The notes beneath the pieces were generated by a model, which saw only the letters and a program-made list of their open reading frames with translations, was not told the origin of the DNA and searched no databases. Made by a program: the position numbers and the translations under genes. A stretch of 37,066 nt of DNA from an uncultured Lachnospiraceae bacterium. Lineage in GTDB: Bacteria; Bacillota; Clostridia; Lachnospirales; Lachnospiraceae. Below, piece after piece: positions 7,908-16,587 of this stretch (the first letter of the stretch is position 1; each line of letters opens with the position of its first letter). The DNA lies in the NCBI GenBank assembly GCA_910585555.1, contig CAJUFU010000019.1, positions 1 through 37,066 on the forward strand. Direction: 5' to 3'.

Positions 7908-9608
7908 ATGGCAAGAAGGATTGGCATCGGGCATCAGGATTTTGAGGCGGTTAGGCAGGGCGACTATTTTTATATTGATAAGACAAAGTTCATCCGGGAA
8001 TGGTGGGAGTCTGGCGACGAGGTGACCCTGATTACACGTCCCAGGCGTTTTGGCAAGACTTTGAATATGAGTATGCTGGAAAAATTCTTTTCTATTAACT
8101 ATGCGGACCGAGGAGAACTTTTTGAAGGCCTGTCCATATGGCAGGAAGAAGGTTACCGGCAGATACAGGGGACTTATCCGGTCATCTTTTTAAGCTTCGC
8201 AAACATTAAGGCAGCTTCCTACGTGGATGCAAGGAAAATGATCTGCCATAATATCACGAAACTGTATAATCAGTTCGATTTCCTGGCGGACAGTGATAAA
8301 CTGAATGAAAAGGAAAAGGCATTTTACCAGGAAATCTCGGCGGATATGGAGAACTTCGTTGCGGTAGATTCCCTGAACGTTTTGTCAAGTTATTTGATGA
8401 AATATTATGGCAAGAAAGTGATTATACTCTTAGATGAGTATGATACACCCATGCAGGAGGCTTATGTAAACGGATATTGGCAGGAGATGGTTGGATTTAC
8501 GAGAAGTTTTTTTAACGCTGCTTTTAAGACAAATCCTTATCTGAAACGTGCCCTTATGACAGGCATTACCAGGGTGAGTAAAGAATCCATCTTTTCTGAT
8601 TTGAATAACTTAAAAGTCGTGACAACAACATCGGAGAAATATGAAGACTGCTTCGGATTCACCGAAGAGGAAGTGTTTGCAGCACTGCGGGAGTATGGGT
8701 TATCCGGGCATGAACAACAGGTAAAAGAATGGTACGATGGGTTTACTTTCGGTAAGCAGTCGGATATTTATAATCCATGGTCTGTCATTAACTTTTTGGA
8801 CGATGAAAAAGTGGGGACTTATTGGGCCAATACAAGTTCTAACGGCCTTGTGGGCAAATTGATACAGCAAGGGGACGCAGAGGTCAAGAAATCATTTGAA
8901 TATTTAATTCAGGGCGGGAGTATCCGCATGGAAATTGATGAGCAGATTATTTACGATCAGCTGTTGGTGAAGAAAAATGCAATCTGGAGTCTTCTGCTTG
9001 CTGGCGGATATCTGAAAGTGAAAGACTATCAGTCCTATATGACGGCATATGGTGAGTGGAAAGAGGAATATGAGCTGGCATTGACCAATCTGGAAACCAG
9101 AATCATGTTCGTCAATATGGTACGAGGATGGTTTGACCGCGTATCTGTTGATTATCACGGTTTTATCAAGGCCTTGCTGGATGACGATATCAGAACCATG
9201 AATATTTATATGAACAGAGTATCTTCTGAAATGTTCAGCAGCTTTGATACGGGAGAGAAGCCTTCTGAAAGACAGCCAGAACGGTTTTATCACGGTTTTG
9301 TCCTGGGGCTGATGGTGGAACTTGTGGACAAATATGTGGTGACTTCTAACAGGGAGAGCGGTTTTGGACGGTATGATGTGATGCTGGAACCAAGAAGTAT
9401 GCAAAACGATGCGATCATTCTGGAATTTAAGGTGCAGGATGAGGAGGAAGGGGAACTGTCTGATACCGTAAAGGCGGCTGTCCGGCAGATCGAGGAAAAG
9501 GATTATAAGGCAAATCTCATTGCTAAAGGAATTCCGGAAGAGCGAATACGAAAGTACGGGTTCGCTTTCTGTGGAAAAAAGGTACTGATTGGCAGCAGCG
9601 CCACATGA
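7908..9608 (+). CDS. AAA-ATPase-like protein with PD-(D/E)XK nuclease domain
   Basis: 566 residues of a family common in gut Firmicutes and Bacteroidetes (AAA-ATPase_like followed by a PDDEXK_9-type domain). The N-terminus has FYIDKTKFIREW and a Walker A variant RPRRFGKT (44-51). The Walker B region VIILLDEYDTPM lies near 171-182. The C-terminal domain shows YHGFVLGLM near 463, GRYDVMLEP near 488 and ILEFKV near 505, giving the D...E-x-K nuclease core. The biological role of the family is not settled; a mobile or defence-related function is often suggested. The start at 7908 is supported by GGGAG 9 bases upstream. It stands alone, 260 bases after the pseudo-protease gene, with its own leader. 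Confidence 0.88.
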   Translation: MARRIGIGHQDFEAVRQGDYFYIDKTKFIREWWESGDEVTLITRPRRFGKTLNMSMLEKFFSINYADRGELFEGLSIWQEEGYRQIQGTYPVIFLSFANIKAASYVDARKMICHNITKLYNQFDFLADSDKLNEKEKAFYQEISADMENFVAVDSLNVLSSYLMKYYGKKVIILLDEYDTPMQEAYVNGYWQEMVGFTRSFFNAAFKTNPYLKRALMTGITRVSKESIFSDLNNLKVVTTTSEKYEDCFGFTEEEVFAALREYGLSGHEQQVKEWYDGFTFGKQSDIYNPWSVINFLDDEKVGTYWANTSSNGLVGKLIQQGDAEVKKSFEYLIQGGSIRMEIDEQIIYDQLLVKKNAIWSLLLAGGYLKVKDYQSYMTAYGEWKEEYELALTNLETRIMFVNMVRGWFDRVSVDYHGFIKALLDDDIRTMNIYMNRVSSEMFSSFDTGEKPSERQPERFYHGFVLGLMVELVDKYVVTSNRESGFGRYDVMLEPRSMQNDAIILEFKVQDEEEGELSDTVKAAVRQIEEKDYKANLIAKGIPEERIRKYGFAFCGKKVLIGSSAT

Positions 9609-9690
9609 TGCAGTGCCAGTAGAAATAGGAAGCGGCAACTCTGACAGCAGTGGGCGATACAGAAAGCGTTAACAAGGGAGGTCAAATCGA

Positions 9691-10419
9691 ATGCAGTTTA
9701 CCTACAAAGCATATGAAAATCTGGTAACATTACTGCGCAGATATAATTATACCATCTGCAGCTATCATAATTACCAACAGGCAGAAAAAAGTGTAATTCT
9801 CCGACATGATATTGATTTACAGATAGAAAAGGCAGTGAAAATGGCCAAGTTGGAACATGACATGAATGTCAGTTCCACCTATTTTGTATTGGTGAGCAGC
9901 AATTTTTATAATATTTTCTCGAAAAGAAATCAAGACGGTCTGCGGCAGATCTGTCAGTTAGGACATGCTGTGGGGCTGCATTTTGACGAGGCGAAGTATG
10001 AGGAAAAGGAGACCGACATGGTATGGGCCATGGAGCAGGAGGCCGCCTTATTGGAGCAGTGTCTGGGACGGGAAGTGAGAAGCCTTTCCATGCACAGGCC
10101 GTCCCCAAAGACCTTAGAAGCGGATTATGCAATTGCGGGGGGCAGGATTGTAAACAGCTACGGCGCGGAATTCTTTCGCAGCCATAAGTATGTTGCGGAT
10201 TCCAGGAGGAATTGGCGGGAGGATGTGGTGCAGATCATAGAGAGCGGGAAATACGACAGGCTTCATGTGTTGACGCATCCTTTCTGGTATGAAGACGAAG
10301 AAGAAAGTGCATCAGATGAACTGAAAAGATTCTGTACAAACAGGGGCAGGCAGTGTTATGATGATTTGAGTGATAACATACGCGACTTGACAGAGTTTTT
10401 GAGGAAAGAAGATATATGA
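9691..10419 (+). CDS. NodB-like polysaccharide deacetylase family protein
   Basis: 242 residues. The sequence shows the CE4/NodB-type barrel in a divergent form: ILRHDIDL with D40 and D42 (the base and metal aspartates), GLHFDEAKYEE in the middle, HRPSP near 134, and LTHPFWY near 195 close to the C-terminus. Enzymes of this branch sit in surface-polysaccharide clusters and probably remove N-acetyl groups from a sugar intermediate or polymer. No signal peptide or membrane segment is seen, which points to a cytoplasmic substrate such as a nucleotide sugar or lipid-linked precursor. GGGAGG 8 bases before ATG is a strong ribosome binding site. Its stop overlaps the next start (ATGA), so it is translationally coupled to the LpxD-like gene. 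Confidence 0.75.
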   Translation: MQFTYKAYENLVTLLRRYNYTICSYHNYQQAEKSVILRHDIDLQIEKAVKMAKLEHDMNVSSTYFVLVSSNFYNIFSKRNQDGLRQICQLGHAVGLHFDEAKYEEKETDMVWAMEQEAALLEQCLGREVRSLSMHRPSPKTLEADYAIAGGRIVNSYGAEFFRSHKYVADSRRNWREDVVQIIESGKYDRLHVLTHPFWYEDEEESASDELKRFCTNRGRQCYDDLSDNIRDLTEFLRKEDI

Positions 10420-11318
10420 CGGAGATTGGACAGATAGAGGCTTTTTTGGCCGGTGAAAAAGAAGAATACCGTATGCAGATTACGGCTCCCTGTGCAGTGC
10501 AGGGGTTCTCTTCCCTGGATGCTTACAGGGAGGGGACCTTGACTTGGATTAAATCGGCTGACAAGTGGCGTGGGGATATGCCGGATATTGCCCTTGCCGT
10601 TGTGCAGGAAGGGGTGGAACTGCCTTTGCCCAACCAGATTATCTGCAAAAATTCCAAGGCAGCCTTTTTTTCCTTGATTGAGCACTTTTTTGCGGTGCCG
10701 GAGGAAGAGGAGGAACCGATTGGCCGATGTACGGTAATCGGTCCCCATGTAAAGCTGGGAAAGCGTGTCAGAATCGGACATAATTGTTCCATCACGGGAG
10801 AAGTGACGATTGGTGACGACACGGTAATTTCCGACAATGTGGTGATCAAGAACCGGGTACGGATTGGACAAAGATGTACGATTCAGGCGCTCACCATGAT
10901 CGGGGAGGACGGATTTGGCGCTTATAAAGAGGGAAACCGTTTGGTCATGATCAGGCATTATGGCGGTGTTTGGATTGGAGACGATGTGTTTATCAGCAGT
11001 TTTGGGAATATCGAGCGGGGCACCATCGACGACACTTATATTGGAAATGGGGTCAAGATAGGACCTTGTACGCTGGTTGCGCACAATAGCAGGATTGCAG
11101 AAAATGTAACTCTGGTGGGTTCCCAGCTTTACGGCAGTGTCACAGTGGGTGAGAATTCGCTGGTGGCGGGAAGTATTATTAAGAACCAGTGCACAGTGGG
11201 CAGGAACTCCGTCGTGGGCATCGGCTCCGCAGTTCTTAGGGATGTGGAAGCACAGAAGGTGGCTGTGGGGGTTCCGGCACGGGTGATTCGGGAGAACAGC
11301 CCGCAGGGTATCTTATGA
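10416..11318 (+). CDS. LpxD-like hexapeptide-repeat acyltransferase
   Basis: 300 residues. Residues 1-100 resemble the LpxD N-terminal domain, including REGTLTWIK and ICKNSKAAFFSLIEHFF. From about 105 there are many hexapeptide repeats (IGPHVKLGKRVRIGHN, IGDDTVISDNVVIK and onward), which form a left-handed beta helix that works as a trimer. IGEDGFGAY and GTIDDTYIGNGVKI correspond to LpxD-type sequence around the active-site loop, and VAHNSRIAENV carries a histidine at the expected catalytic place. In Gram-negative bacteria LpxD puts a hydroxyacyl chain on UDP-glucosamine for lipid A. Nothing else here suggests lipid A, so this enzyme more likely N- or O-acylates an amino sugar, possibly one deacetylated by the coupled upstream enzyme. 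Its start and stop both overlap neighbours by ATGA. Confidence 0.82.
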   Translation: MTEIGQIEAFLAGEKEEYRMQITAPCAVQGFSSLDAYREGTLTWIKSADKWRGDMPDIALAVVQEGVELPLPNQIICKNSKAAFFSLIEHFFAVPEEEEEPIGRCTVIGPHVKLGKRVRIGHNCSITGEVTIGDDTVISDNVVIKNRVRIGQRCTIQALTMIGEDGFGAYKEGNRLVMIRHYGGVWIGDDVFISSFGNIERGTIDDTYIGNGVKIGPCTLVAHNSRIAENVTLVGSQLYGSVTVGENSLVAGSIIKNQCTVGRNSVVGIGSAVLRDVEAQKVAVGVPARVIRENSPQGIL

Positions 11319-12907
11319 AGAGCAGGAAATATTATAGTAGAAGAATCATACAAATTCTCATACTGCTGGGTCTATTGTATGTCTTGGTAAACTGGAGGGA
11401 AATCACGTTCCGGCTGGGAAATCAGTGCCTGGCGGTAGATATCGTATCTTGGGACGAGATGCATACAAAGCTGGCGGGCCATGCGGATGCCGGACACAGG
11501 CCGGCCCTTTCATTCAACGACCATGAAGTTGCCTGGGATGGCATTACAGAGAAATATTATCTGCCGCAGAATATGAGTGAAGAAATATGGGACGGCCTTT
11601 TATCTTCCCGTGACGGTTCTTTGTTCTGGCTGGAAGATGCCTATTTCGACAAATACCAGGAAGCCATTGCCCAGGGTCATGCTTTTACCTTGTATTGTAT
11701 AGGGGATGGGGCATGGTATCGCTGCGAGGTGGTATTTACGGGTATGCCGGTGATGGTCATTGAGACCGAAGACGGCATGGAGATTGACAGGGAGGGTGCC
11801 GTTTCACAGGGCAGCATGTGGCTTTGGGATGTGAAATCCCAGGGGAAGCAGTACCAATCTGTGGGATGTCAGGTTTCTGTCAGAGGAGATAGTTCCAGGG
11901 GATTTCCCAAGCAGGGTTATAAACTGGTATTAGAAAAAAAGTTATCACTTTTAGGATTGCGAAATGATGAAGACTGGGTGATGGCAGCGCTGTGGGATGA
12001 TGATGGGCTGATTCACAACAAGTTTTCTTACGACGTATGGCAGAATATGGCGGCCCACAATACAGTCCGTAAAGATGAGGGCACCAGAATGGAGTTTGTG
12101 GAGTTGTTCTGCAACGACATTTACATGGGCGTCTACGGCCTGGTAGAGAGGATGGACGCAAAACAGCTGGGGCTGGACAAAAATGATATTTTATATAAGT
12201 GTCACGGATTTCAGGTGGCAGATGACGCTATAGAGGAAGATTTTGGGCTCAGCATAGCCTACGACATCAAATATCCCAAAGCCTATGACAAGGATACATG
12301 GATTCCTTTGAAAGAATATCTGGATGTATGTGCGGCGGATGTGGTGACAGATTATGATAAGGCGGCCTCTTTTCTGAATATGGAGAACGCCATCGATTAT
12401 AATATTTTTATGATGCTGACTTGGGCGGAAGATAATAATGCCAGGAAGAATATCTGTTTTGTGGCAGAGTACGGGCGCGATGGTCCCAGGCAGTATCAAA
12501 TCATTAAAGTGCCCTGGGACCTCAATTTCAGTTGGGGACAAAGTACCTATGACGGTGATTTCGACCGGAAACTGTATCATCCGGAACGGATTTGGGACCC
12601 GTCCTTGTGGAGCTTTGATATTCAGGCCATGTACCAGTGCTATCCCGATGAGATTGAGGAGTTGACGAGGAGGCGCTGGCGGGAACTCAGAAAGGATGTG
12701 CTTTCTGAGCAAAGATTATTCACCATGCTGGATGAGGAATTTGCCTATCTGCATGGGTCAGGTGCTTACGACAGGAATTATGTCAGGTGGGATGAGCATG
12801 GGCGCAAGACATGGAAGGATGAATACATTTACGAGTATGTGGCGGGCAGGCTTTCTTATCTGGATTCCTTCTATGAGTATTTTCAGATGCCTGAGCAACA
12901 GGAGTAA
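11315..12907 (+). CDS. CotH kinase-family membrane-anchored protein (first copy)
   Basis: 530 residues. A hydrophobic segment at about 11-26 after a basic RRR-rich start acts as a signal anchor, so the rest faces outward. The CotH core has VRGDSSRGFPKQGYKL (about 189-204), LLGLRNDEDWVMAALWDD, HNKFSYDVWQNM, VELFCNDIYMGVYGLVERMD and PWDLNFSWG near 400. CotH proteins are atypical protein kinases first known from spore coat. The metal-site motif usually reads WDxDxxFG, but here the second aspartate is an asparagine (N404), which may alter activity. The gene overlaps the LpxD-like gene by ATGA and lies before the VTC and DUF4956 genes, a combination often seen together. No spore gene is nearby, so a cell-envelope role is more likely than a coat role. 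Confidence 0.83.
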   Translation: MKSRKYYSRRIIQILILLGLLYVLVNWREITFRLGNQCLAVDIVSWDEMHTKLAGHADAGHRPALSFNDHEVAWDGITEKYYLPQNMSEEIWDGLLSSRDGSLFWLEDAYFDKYQEAIAQGHAFTLYCIGDGAWYRCEVVFTGMPVMVIETEDGMEIDREGAVSQGSMWLWDVKSQGKQYQSVGCQVSVRGDSSRGFPKQGYKLVLEKKLSLLGLRNDEDWVMAALWDDDGLIHNKFSYDVWQNMAAHNTVRKDEGTRMEFVELFCNDIYMGVYGLVERMDAKQLGLDKNDILYKCHGFQVADDAIEEDFGLSIAYDIKYPKAYDKDTWIPLKEYLDVCAADVVTDYDKAASFLNMENAIDYNIFMMLTWAEDNNARKNICFVAEYGRDGPRQYQIIKVPWDLNFSWGQSTYDGDFDRKLYHPERIWDPSLWSFDIQAMYQCYPDEIEELTRRRWRELRKDVLSEQRLFTMLDEEFAYLHGSGAYDRNYVRWDEHGRKTWKDEYIYEYVAGRLSYLDSFYEYFQMPEQQE

Positions 12908-12999
12908 GGCGGGGATAGCGCGGTATCAGAAGCGGCCGCAGTATTCATGGAGACAGCCACAGATATAGCATTAGACAGGAAATGATAAAGGATTTGAAA

Positions 13000-13016
13000 A
13001 CGCATGTACCATGCGT
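13000..13016 (+). other. Perfect small hairpin before the VTC gene
   Basis: ACGCATG (13000-13006) and CATGCGT (13010-13016) form a 7-bp stem with a three-base loop, 28 bases before the VTC start. No T-run follows, so it is not a classic terminator. It could stabilise mRNA or affect translation. The rest of 12908-13044 shows nothing clear. Confidence 0.35.
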
Positions 13017-13044
13017 AAAGAGCAGTAGAGAAATGAGGTAAAGT

Positions 13045-13725
13045 ATGTACCGGGTAGAGAACAAGTATAACTGCAGTGATACGGAGATGTATATGCTGCA
13101 GCAGAGGGTAGAGAGCGTTTTGCGGCCAGACAGCAATGAGAGCAATCCGGAAGGGTACAGTGTGGTGAGTCTGTATTTTGACGATCTGACAGACAGCTGC
13201 CTGCAGGAGACGGTGGACGGGGTGAACCTGCGGGATAAGTACCGTGTCAGGATTTACAACGATTCTCTGGATGTGATTAAGCTGGAGGTAAAGTCTAAGA
13301 AAGACAGCAGAATCATCAAAAGATCGAAATCCATCACCAAAGAGCAGCTGGAGATGCTGATGAGAGGTGAATGCATTGAGGATACAGCATCTGCGGAGGA
13401 CCCGGCAACTCTTTTTAATATAGCGATTCGGACCAGAGGGCTTAGGCCTAAGGTGGTGGTGGCGTACGAGAGAAAGGCCTATGTGTTCGGGCCGGGCAAT
13501 GTGAGAATCACCTTTGACAGGAATGTGCGTGCCAGCGGCCGGACAGAGGATTTCGGGAAATCAAATATTAGCTATGATTTTTTGCGTGAGTATGATAAAG
13601 TATTAGAGGTAAAGTATGATGAATTCATACCGGACTTTCTGGTACAGCTTTTGGAACTGGGCAATATGCAGCAGACAGCCTATTCCAAATACCAGTTGTG
13701 CAGGCTGGCGGAGGAGCTGCAATAA
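13045..13725 (+). CDS. VTC-domain (polyphosphate polymerase-like) protein
   Basis: 226 residues, almost entirely one VTC domain. Visible blocks are YRVENKYNCS at the N-terminus, VVSLYFDD, LRDKYRVRIYND, IKLEVKSKKDSRIIKRSK, VVVAYERKAYV, VRITFDRNVRAS and VLEVKYDEFIPDFL near the end. These supply the alternating basic and acidic residues of the triphosphate-tunnel fold used by the yeast VTC4 polyphosphate polymerase. No membrane segment is present; the DUF4956 membrane protein encoded next is the probable membrane partner. Bacterial VTC proteins next to CotH and DUF4956 are common, but the product they make is not established. GAGG at 13034-13038 supports the start. Confidence 0.85.
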   Translation: MYRVENKYNCSDTEMYMLQQRVESVLRPDSNESNPEGYSVVSLYFDDLTDSCLQETVDGVNLRDKYRVRIYNDSLDVIKLEVKSKKDSRIIKRSKSITKEQLEMLMRGECIEDTASAEDPATLFNIAIRTRGLRPKVVVAYERKAYVFGPGNVRITFDRNVRASGRTEDFGKSNISYDFLREYDKVLEVKYDEFIPDFLVQLLELGNMQQTAYSKYQLCRLAEELQ

Positions 13726-13844
13726 GGAAGCAGTGGAGTCTTATGAGGTTTACAAGGAAAGGTTTCATGACCTAAGCGCCGCGTGTCGATGCCGCATAGT
13801 GCATTAACAATATACAATAAGCGAAAGTGTAAAGGAGAAAAATC

Positions 13845-14525
13845 ATGTCAATTAAGGATGTCATTAAAAGTAGTGTGTATGAAAGTCTGGGTGGCGGCAC
13901 CAATCTGTCAGTGATGAATATTCTACTGCTCATTGTGCTGGCCTGTCTGGTGGGTGTCTATATCTTTACGGTGTACAAGCTGAGCAGTAAATCGGCTTTC
14001 TATTCCAAGGATTTGAATGTGACACTTGCAGGTATGCCGCTTATCGTGGCTGCGATTATGATAGCGATGCAGTCCAATCTGTTGGTATCTCTTGGTATGG
14101 TGGGCGCGCTGTCTATTGTCAGGTTCCGTAATGCAGTGAAGAATCCCCTGGATCTTTTGTATCTCTTCTGGTCCATCAGCGCGGGTATCATCGTGGGCGT
14201 AGGACTTTATATTCTGGCATTTGTGCTGTGTATCGTGATGACCATACTGCTTCTTTTACTGGATATGGTTCCCAATGCGAAAGCGCCTGATCTGCTGGTG
14301 TTGCGCGCAGATGCAAAGAAGGTGGATTATGCGCAGGTGGAAGATGTCTTGAAACAGATGTGTAAATATCATAAAGAGAAATCCAGATGTATCAAGAACG
14401 GCGAGGCGGAACTGATCATTGAAATCAAGACGGCAAAGAAAGAGGAGCTGCTTGAAAAAATTACGGGAATGTCGTGTATGACACAAGTGAACTGCATCTC
14501 TCATGACGGGGAGAGCCGCGTCTAA
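13845..14525 (+). CDS. DUF4956 membrane protein
   Basis: 226 residues. Hydrophobic segments at about 23-44, 62-80 and 103-142 form the membrane part, and the C-terminal 80 residues are soluble. The signature GMVGALSIVRFRNAVKNPLDLLYLFWSI, quoted here only by its key RFR and KNPLDLLYLFW residues, sits near 83-110 and is diagnostic of DUF4956. The biochemical function is unknown. The family is strongly associated with VTC-domain proteins and CotH proteins, as here, so it may be a channel or membrane scaffold for their product. AGGAG 7 bases upstream supports the start. The end overlaps only an unlikely upstream start of the next gene. Confidence 0.85.
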   Translation: MSIKDVIKSSVYESLGGGTNLSVMNILLLIVLACLVGVYIFTVYKLSSKSAFYSKDLNVTLAGMPLIVAAIMIAMQSNLLVSLGMVGALSIVRFRNAVKNPLDLLYLFWSISAGIIVGVGLYILAFVLCIVMTILLLLLDMVPNAKAPDLLVLRADAKKVDYAQVEDVLKQMCKYHKEKSRCIKNGEAELIIEIKTAKKEELLEKITGMSCMTQVNCISHDGESRV

Positions 14526-14589
14526 GTCCCTTTGGTATTATGTTGGTTTTGGAAGAGATGTAGTAGTTATTAGGAAAGGTATAATTAGA

Positions 14590-16581
14590 ATGTTACTTGC
14601 GATAGCGGGATTATGTGGTAATATTCATTTGTATAAGAAAAGAAAGAGTGTGATTGATACAGGCCTCAGTTCTTACATTGAGGCCTGTTGTGTATGGATG
14701 CTCTTTTTGTTTGTGGTGACGGAAGGTTTGTCTGTCTTTCATGCCGTGCGGTTTCTGTCGCTGTTTGGAGCCTGGGGGCTGCTTGACTGTATCTTGTTTG
14801 TGTTGTTTGCAGCGCAGTGGAGAAAGTACAAAAGGCCGGATGAAGATGAGAGTATAAAGGGCAGGGGATGGACAGGAAAGTATGGATTATTAGGCGGCCT
14901 GCAAAGGGGCTTTGGCGCTATCTGGCGGTTTTTGAGGGAAGCGCCATATTATGGTATTTTGCTGATGATTGCCGTGGTCGTGTTGTTTCTTGCCCTGGTC
15001 ACGACACCTAACAACTGGGATTCCATGACCTATCATCTGCCGCGGATTGCTTATTGGGTCCAAAACCGTTCGGTGGAACATTATGCGACGAACAGTGTGA
15101 GACAGATTTCCAGTCCGGTATTGGCGGAATTTGTGAATTTACATGTGTTTATTTTATGCAGAGGGCAGGATCTTTTCTTTAATCTGTTACAGGCGGTATC
15201 CTATGTGACCTGTGCTGGGGCGGTGGGGGCGATTGCCGGAAAGCTTGGCTGTGACAGGCTGTTTCGGTTCTTGGCTATGCTGGTGTATATGTCCATGCCC
15301 ATCGCTTATGCGGAAGCCCTCACCACCCAGGTAGATAATTTTGCCACGGTGTGGCTGGTCTTTTTTGTGTATCTGCTGCTTGATCTGACAGGAAGCAAAG
15401 AAAAAATATTGGTGGATTCTGTCACGGTGCGCCGGGTTTGTATGATGGGCCTGTGCGTGGCTTTTGGTTATCTTACGAAACCTTCCGTCTGCATCGGTAT
15501 GGTGGTTTTTGCATTTTGGCTTTTACTTGTGTGCATTGGCAGAAAAGACAGGGTGTGGAATCTGGTGCGGCTGTTCTGTTGTGCACTGCCCTGTGTGGTG
15601 CTGCCGATTGTTCCGGAATTGCTGCGGAATGTCAAGACCTTCCACGCTTACGCTAGTCCCGTTACGGGGGCCAGGCAGCTGGTGGGGACCCTTGAACCAC
15701 GATACCTTTTTATCAATTTTATGAAAAATTTTTCCTTTAACCTGCCTACGGCGCTGTTGAAGGACAGTGACGAATTCTTTGGCAAATTTGCAACGAAAGC
15801 GGCCGAGATACTGCAGGTGGAAATAAATGCGGAGTCCATAGCGGAGAATGGTCTGGAGTATGGATTGCACAGAGTCAACACTTATGGATGTGATACGGCT
15901 GTGAATCCGCTTGTTATGTGGCTGTTTATCTTTTGCAGTTTATGGGCGATTTTGCAGATTAGAAAGACAGATTGGAAAACATTGCAGAGCGGCTACTTAA
16001 TGACAAGTGTGTCATCTTTCTTGATCTTTTGCGTATTTTTGCGCTGGGAGCCTTATGTCAGTAGATATATGGTGTCTTATCTGGCTCTTTTGTGTCCCAT
16101 GATTGCTTCCCAGATACAGATGCGGACAGCCAAGGAGAACAGGAGGCCGTTTCGACATGCACTGGCCGGTATTATCGTCTTTCTGGGAGTGATGGAGACC
16201 TTCAGCGTGACCTATTTTCACTATCAGATCTGGGCCCATGGAGGAGCAGACAACAGACCCTATGGATATTTTGCATCCAGACGGGACCCGGCTGTGTACT
16301 ATGCGGCGCTGACAGACGAAATGAAAGCCAGAAAGTATGAGTCGGCGGGGCTTCATCTGATGAAGGCGGACGATTATGAATATCCCCTCTGGATGATGCT
16401 TGACGGATGCAGAATGGAGCATGTTTATGTGGAAAATGAATCTGCGGTCTATGCAGATTTAGAGTTTACACCGGATTGTATCATATGGTTTGGCAGTCTG
16501 CCGGAAGAACCGGTTGCGGTCAACGGCAGAGTATATGATCAGATCACAGATTTTGGAGAAAAATATTATTTGTTGGAGTAA
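14590..16581 (+). CDS. GT39-like multi-pass membrane glycosyltransferase
   Basis: 663 residues with about ten or more hydrophobic segments spread from the N-terminus to residue 550, then a soluble tail. After the third hydrophobic region TPNNWDSMTYHLPR (D near 145) marks the first outer loop of GT-C enzymes, where an aspartate binds the acceptor or metal. Such proteins transfer a sugar from a polyprenyl-phosphate donor outside the membrane. I chose ATG 14590 because AGGAAAGG lies 10 bases before it. The upstream in-frame ATG at 14503 would overlap DUF4956 and add a poor, uncharacteristic 29-residue lead. It is the last gene of the operon that begins at 9691. The substrate cannot be told. Confidence 0.78.
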   Translation: MLLAIAGLCGNIHLYKKRKSVIDTGLSSYIEACCVWMLFLFVVTEGLSVFHAVRFLSLFGAWGLLDCILFVLFAAQWRKYKRPDEDESIKGRGWTGKYGLLGGLQRGFGAIWRFLREAPYYGILLMIAVVVLFLALVTTPNNWDSMTYHLPRIAYWVQNRSVEHYATNSVRQISSPVLAEFVNLHVFILCRGQDLFFNLLQAVSYVTCAGAVGAIAGKLGCDRLFRFLAMLVYMSMPIAYAEALTTQVDNFATVWLVFFVYLLLDLTGSKEKILVDSVTVRRVCMMGLCVAFGYLTKPSVCIGMVVFAFWLLLVCIGRKDRVWNLVRLFCCALPCVVLPIVPELLRNVKTFHAYASPVTGARQLVGTLEPRYLFINFMKNFSFNLPTALLKDSDEFFGKFATKAAEILQVEINAESIAENGLEYGLHRVNTYGCDTAVNPLVMWLFIFCSLWAILQIRKTDWKTLQSGYLMTSVSSFLIFCVFLRWEPYVSRYMVSYLALLCPMIASQIQMRTAKENRRPFRHALAGIIVFLGVMETFSVTYFHYQIWAHGGADNRPYGYFASRRDPAVYYAALTDEMKARKYESAGLHLMKADDYEYPLWMMLDGCRMEHVYVENESAVYADLEFTPDCIIWFGSLPEEPVAVNGRVYDQITDFGEKYYLLE

Positions 16582-16587
16582 TTTACG

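Noticed and set aside
8904..9638. A 244-codon minus-strand open frame opposite the AAA-ATPase-like gene
   Set aside because: It lies entirely antisense to a well-recognised gene, has no recognisable motif and reads as a shadow of its codon bias.
10356..11084. A 242-codon minus-strand open frame opposite the LpxD-like gene
   Set aside because: The plus strand has clear hexapeptide repeats and coupled starts; the antisense frame has no family features.
10416..11318. Taking the LpxD-like gene as proof of a Gram-negative host
   Set aside because: No other lipid A or outer-membrane gene is present, and the ribosome binding sites and gene content are those of Clostridia.
14503..14589. Earlier start for the GT39-like gene inside DUF4956
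   Set aside because: There is no good ribosome binding site, and the added residues are unlike a membrane-protein N-terminus; ATG 14590 has AGGAAAGG.
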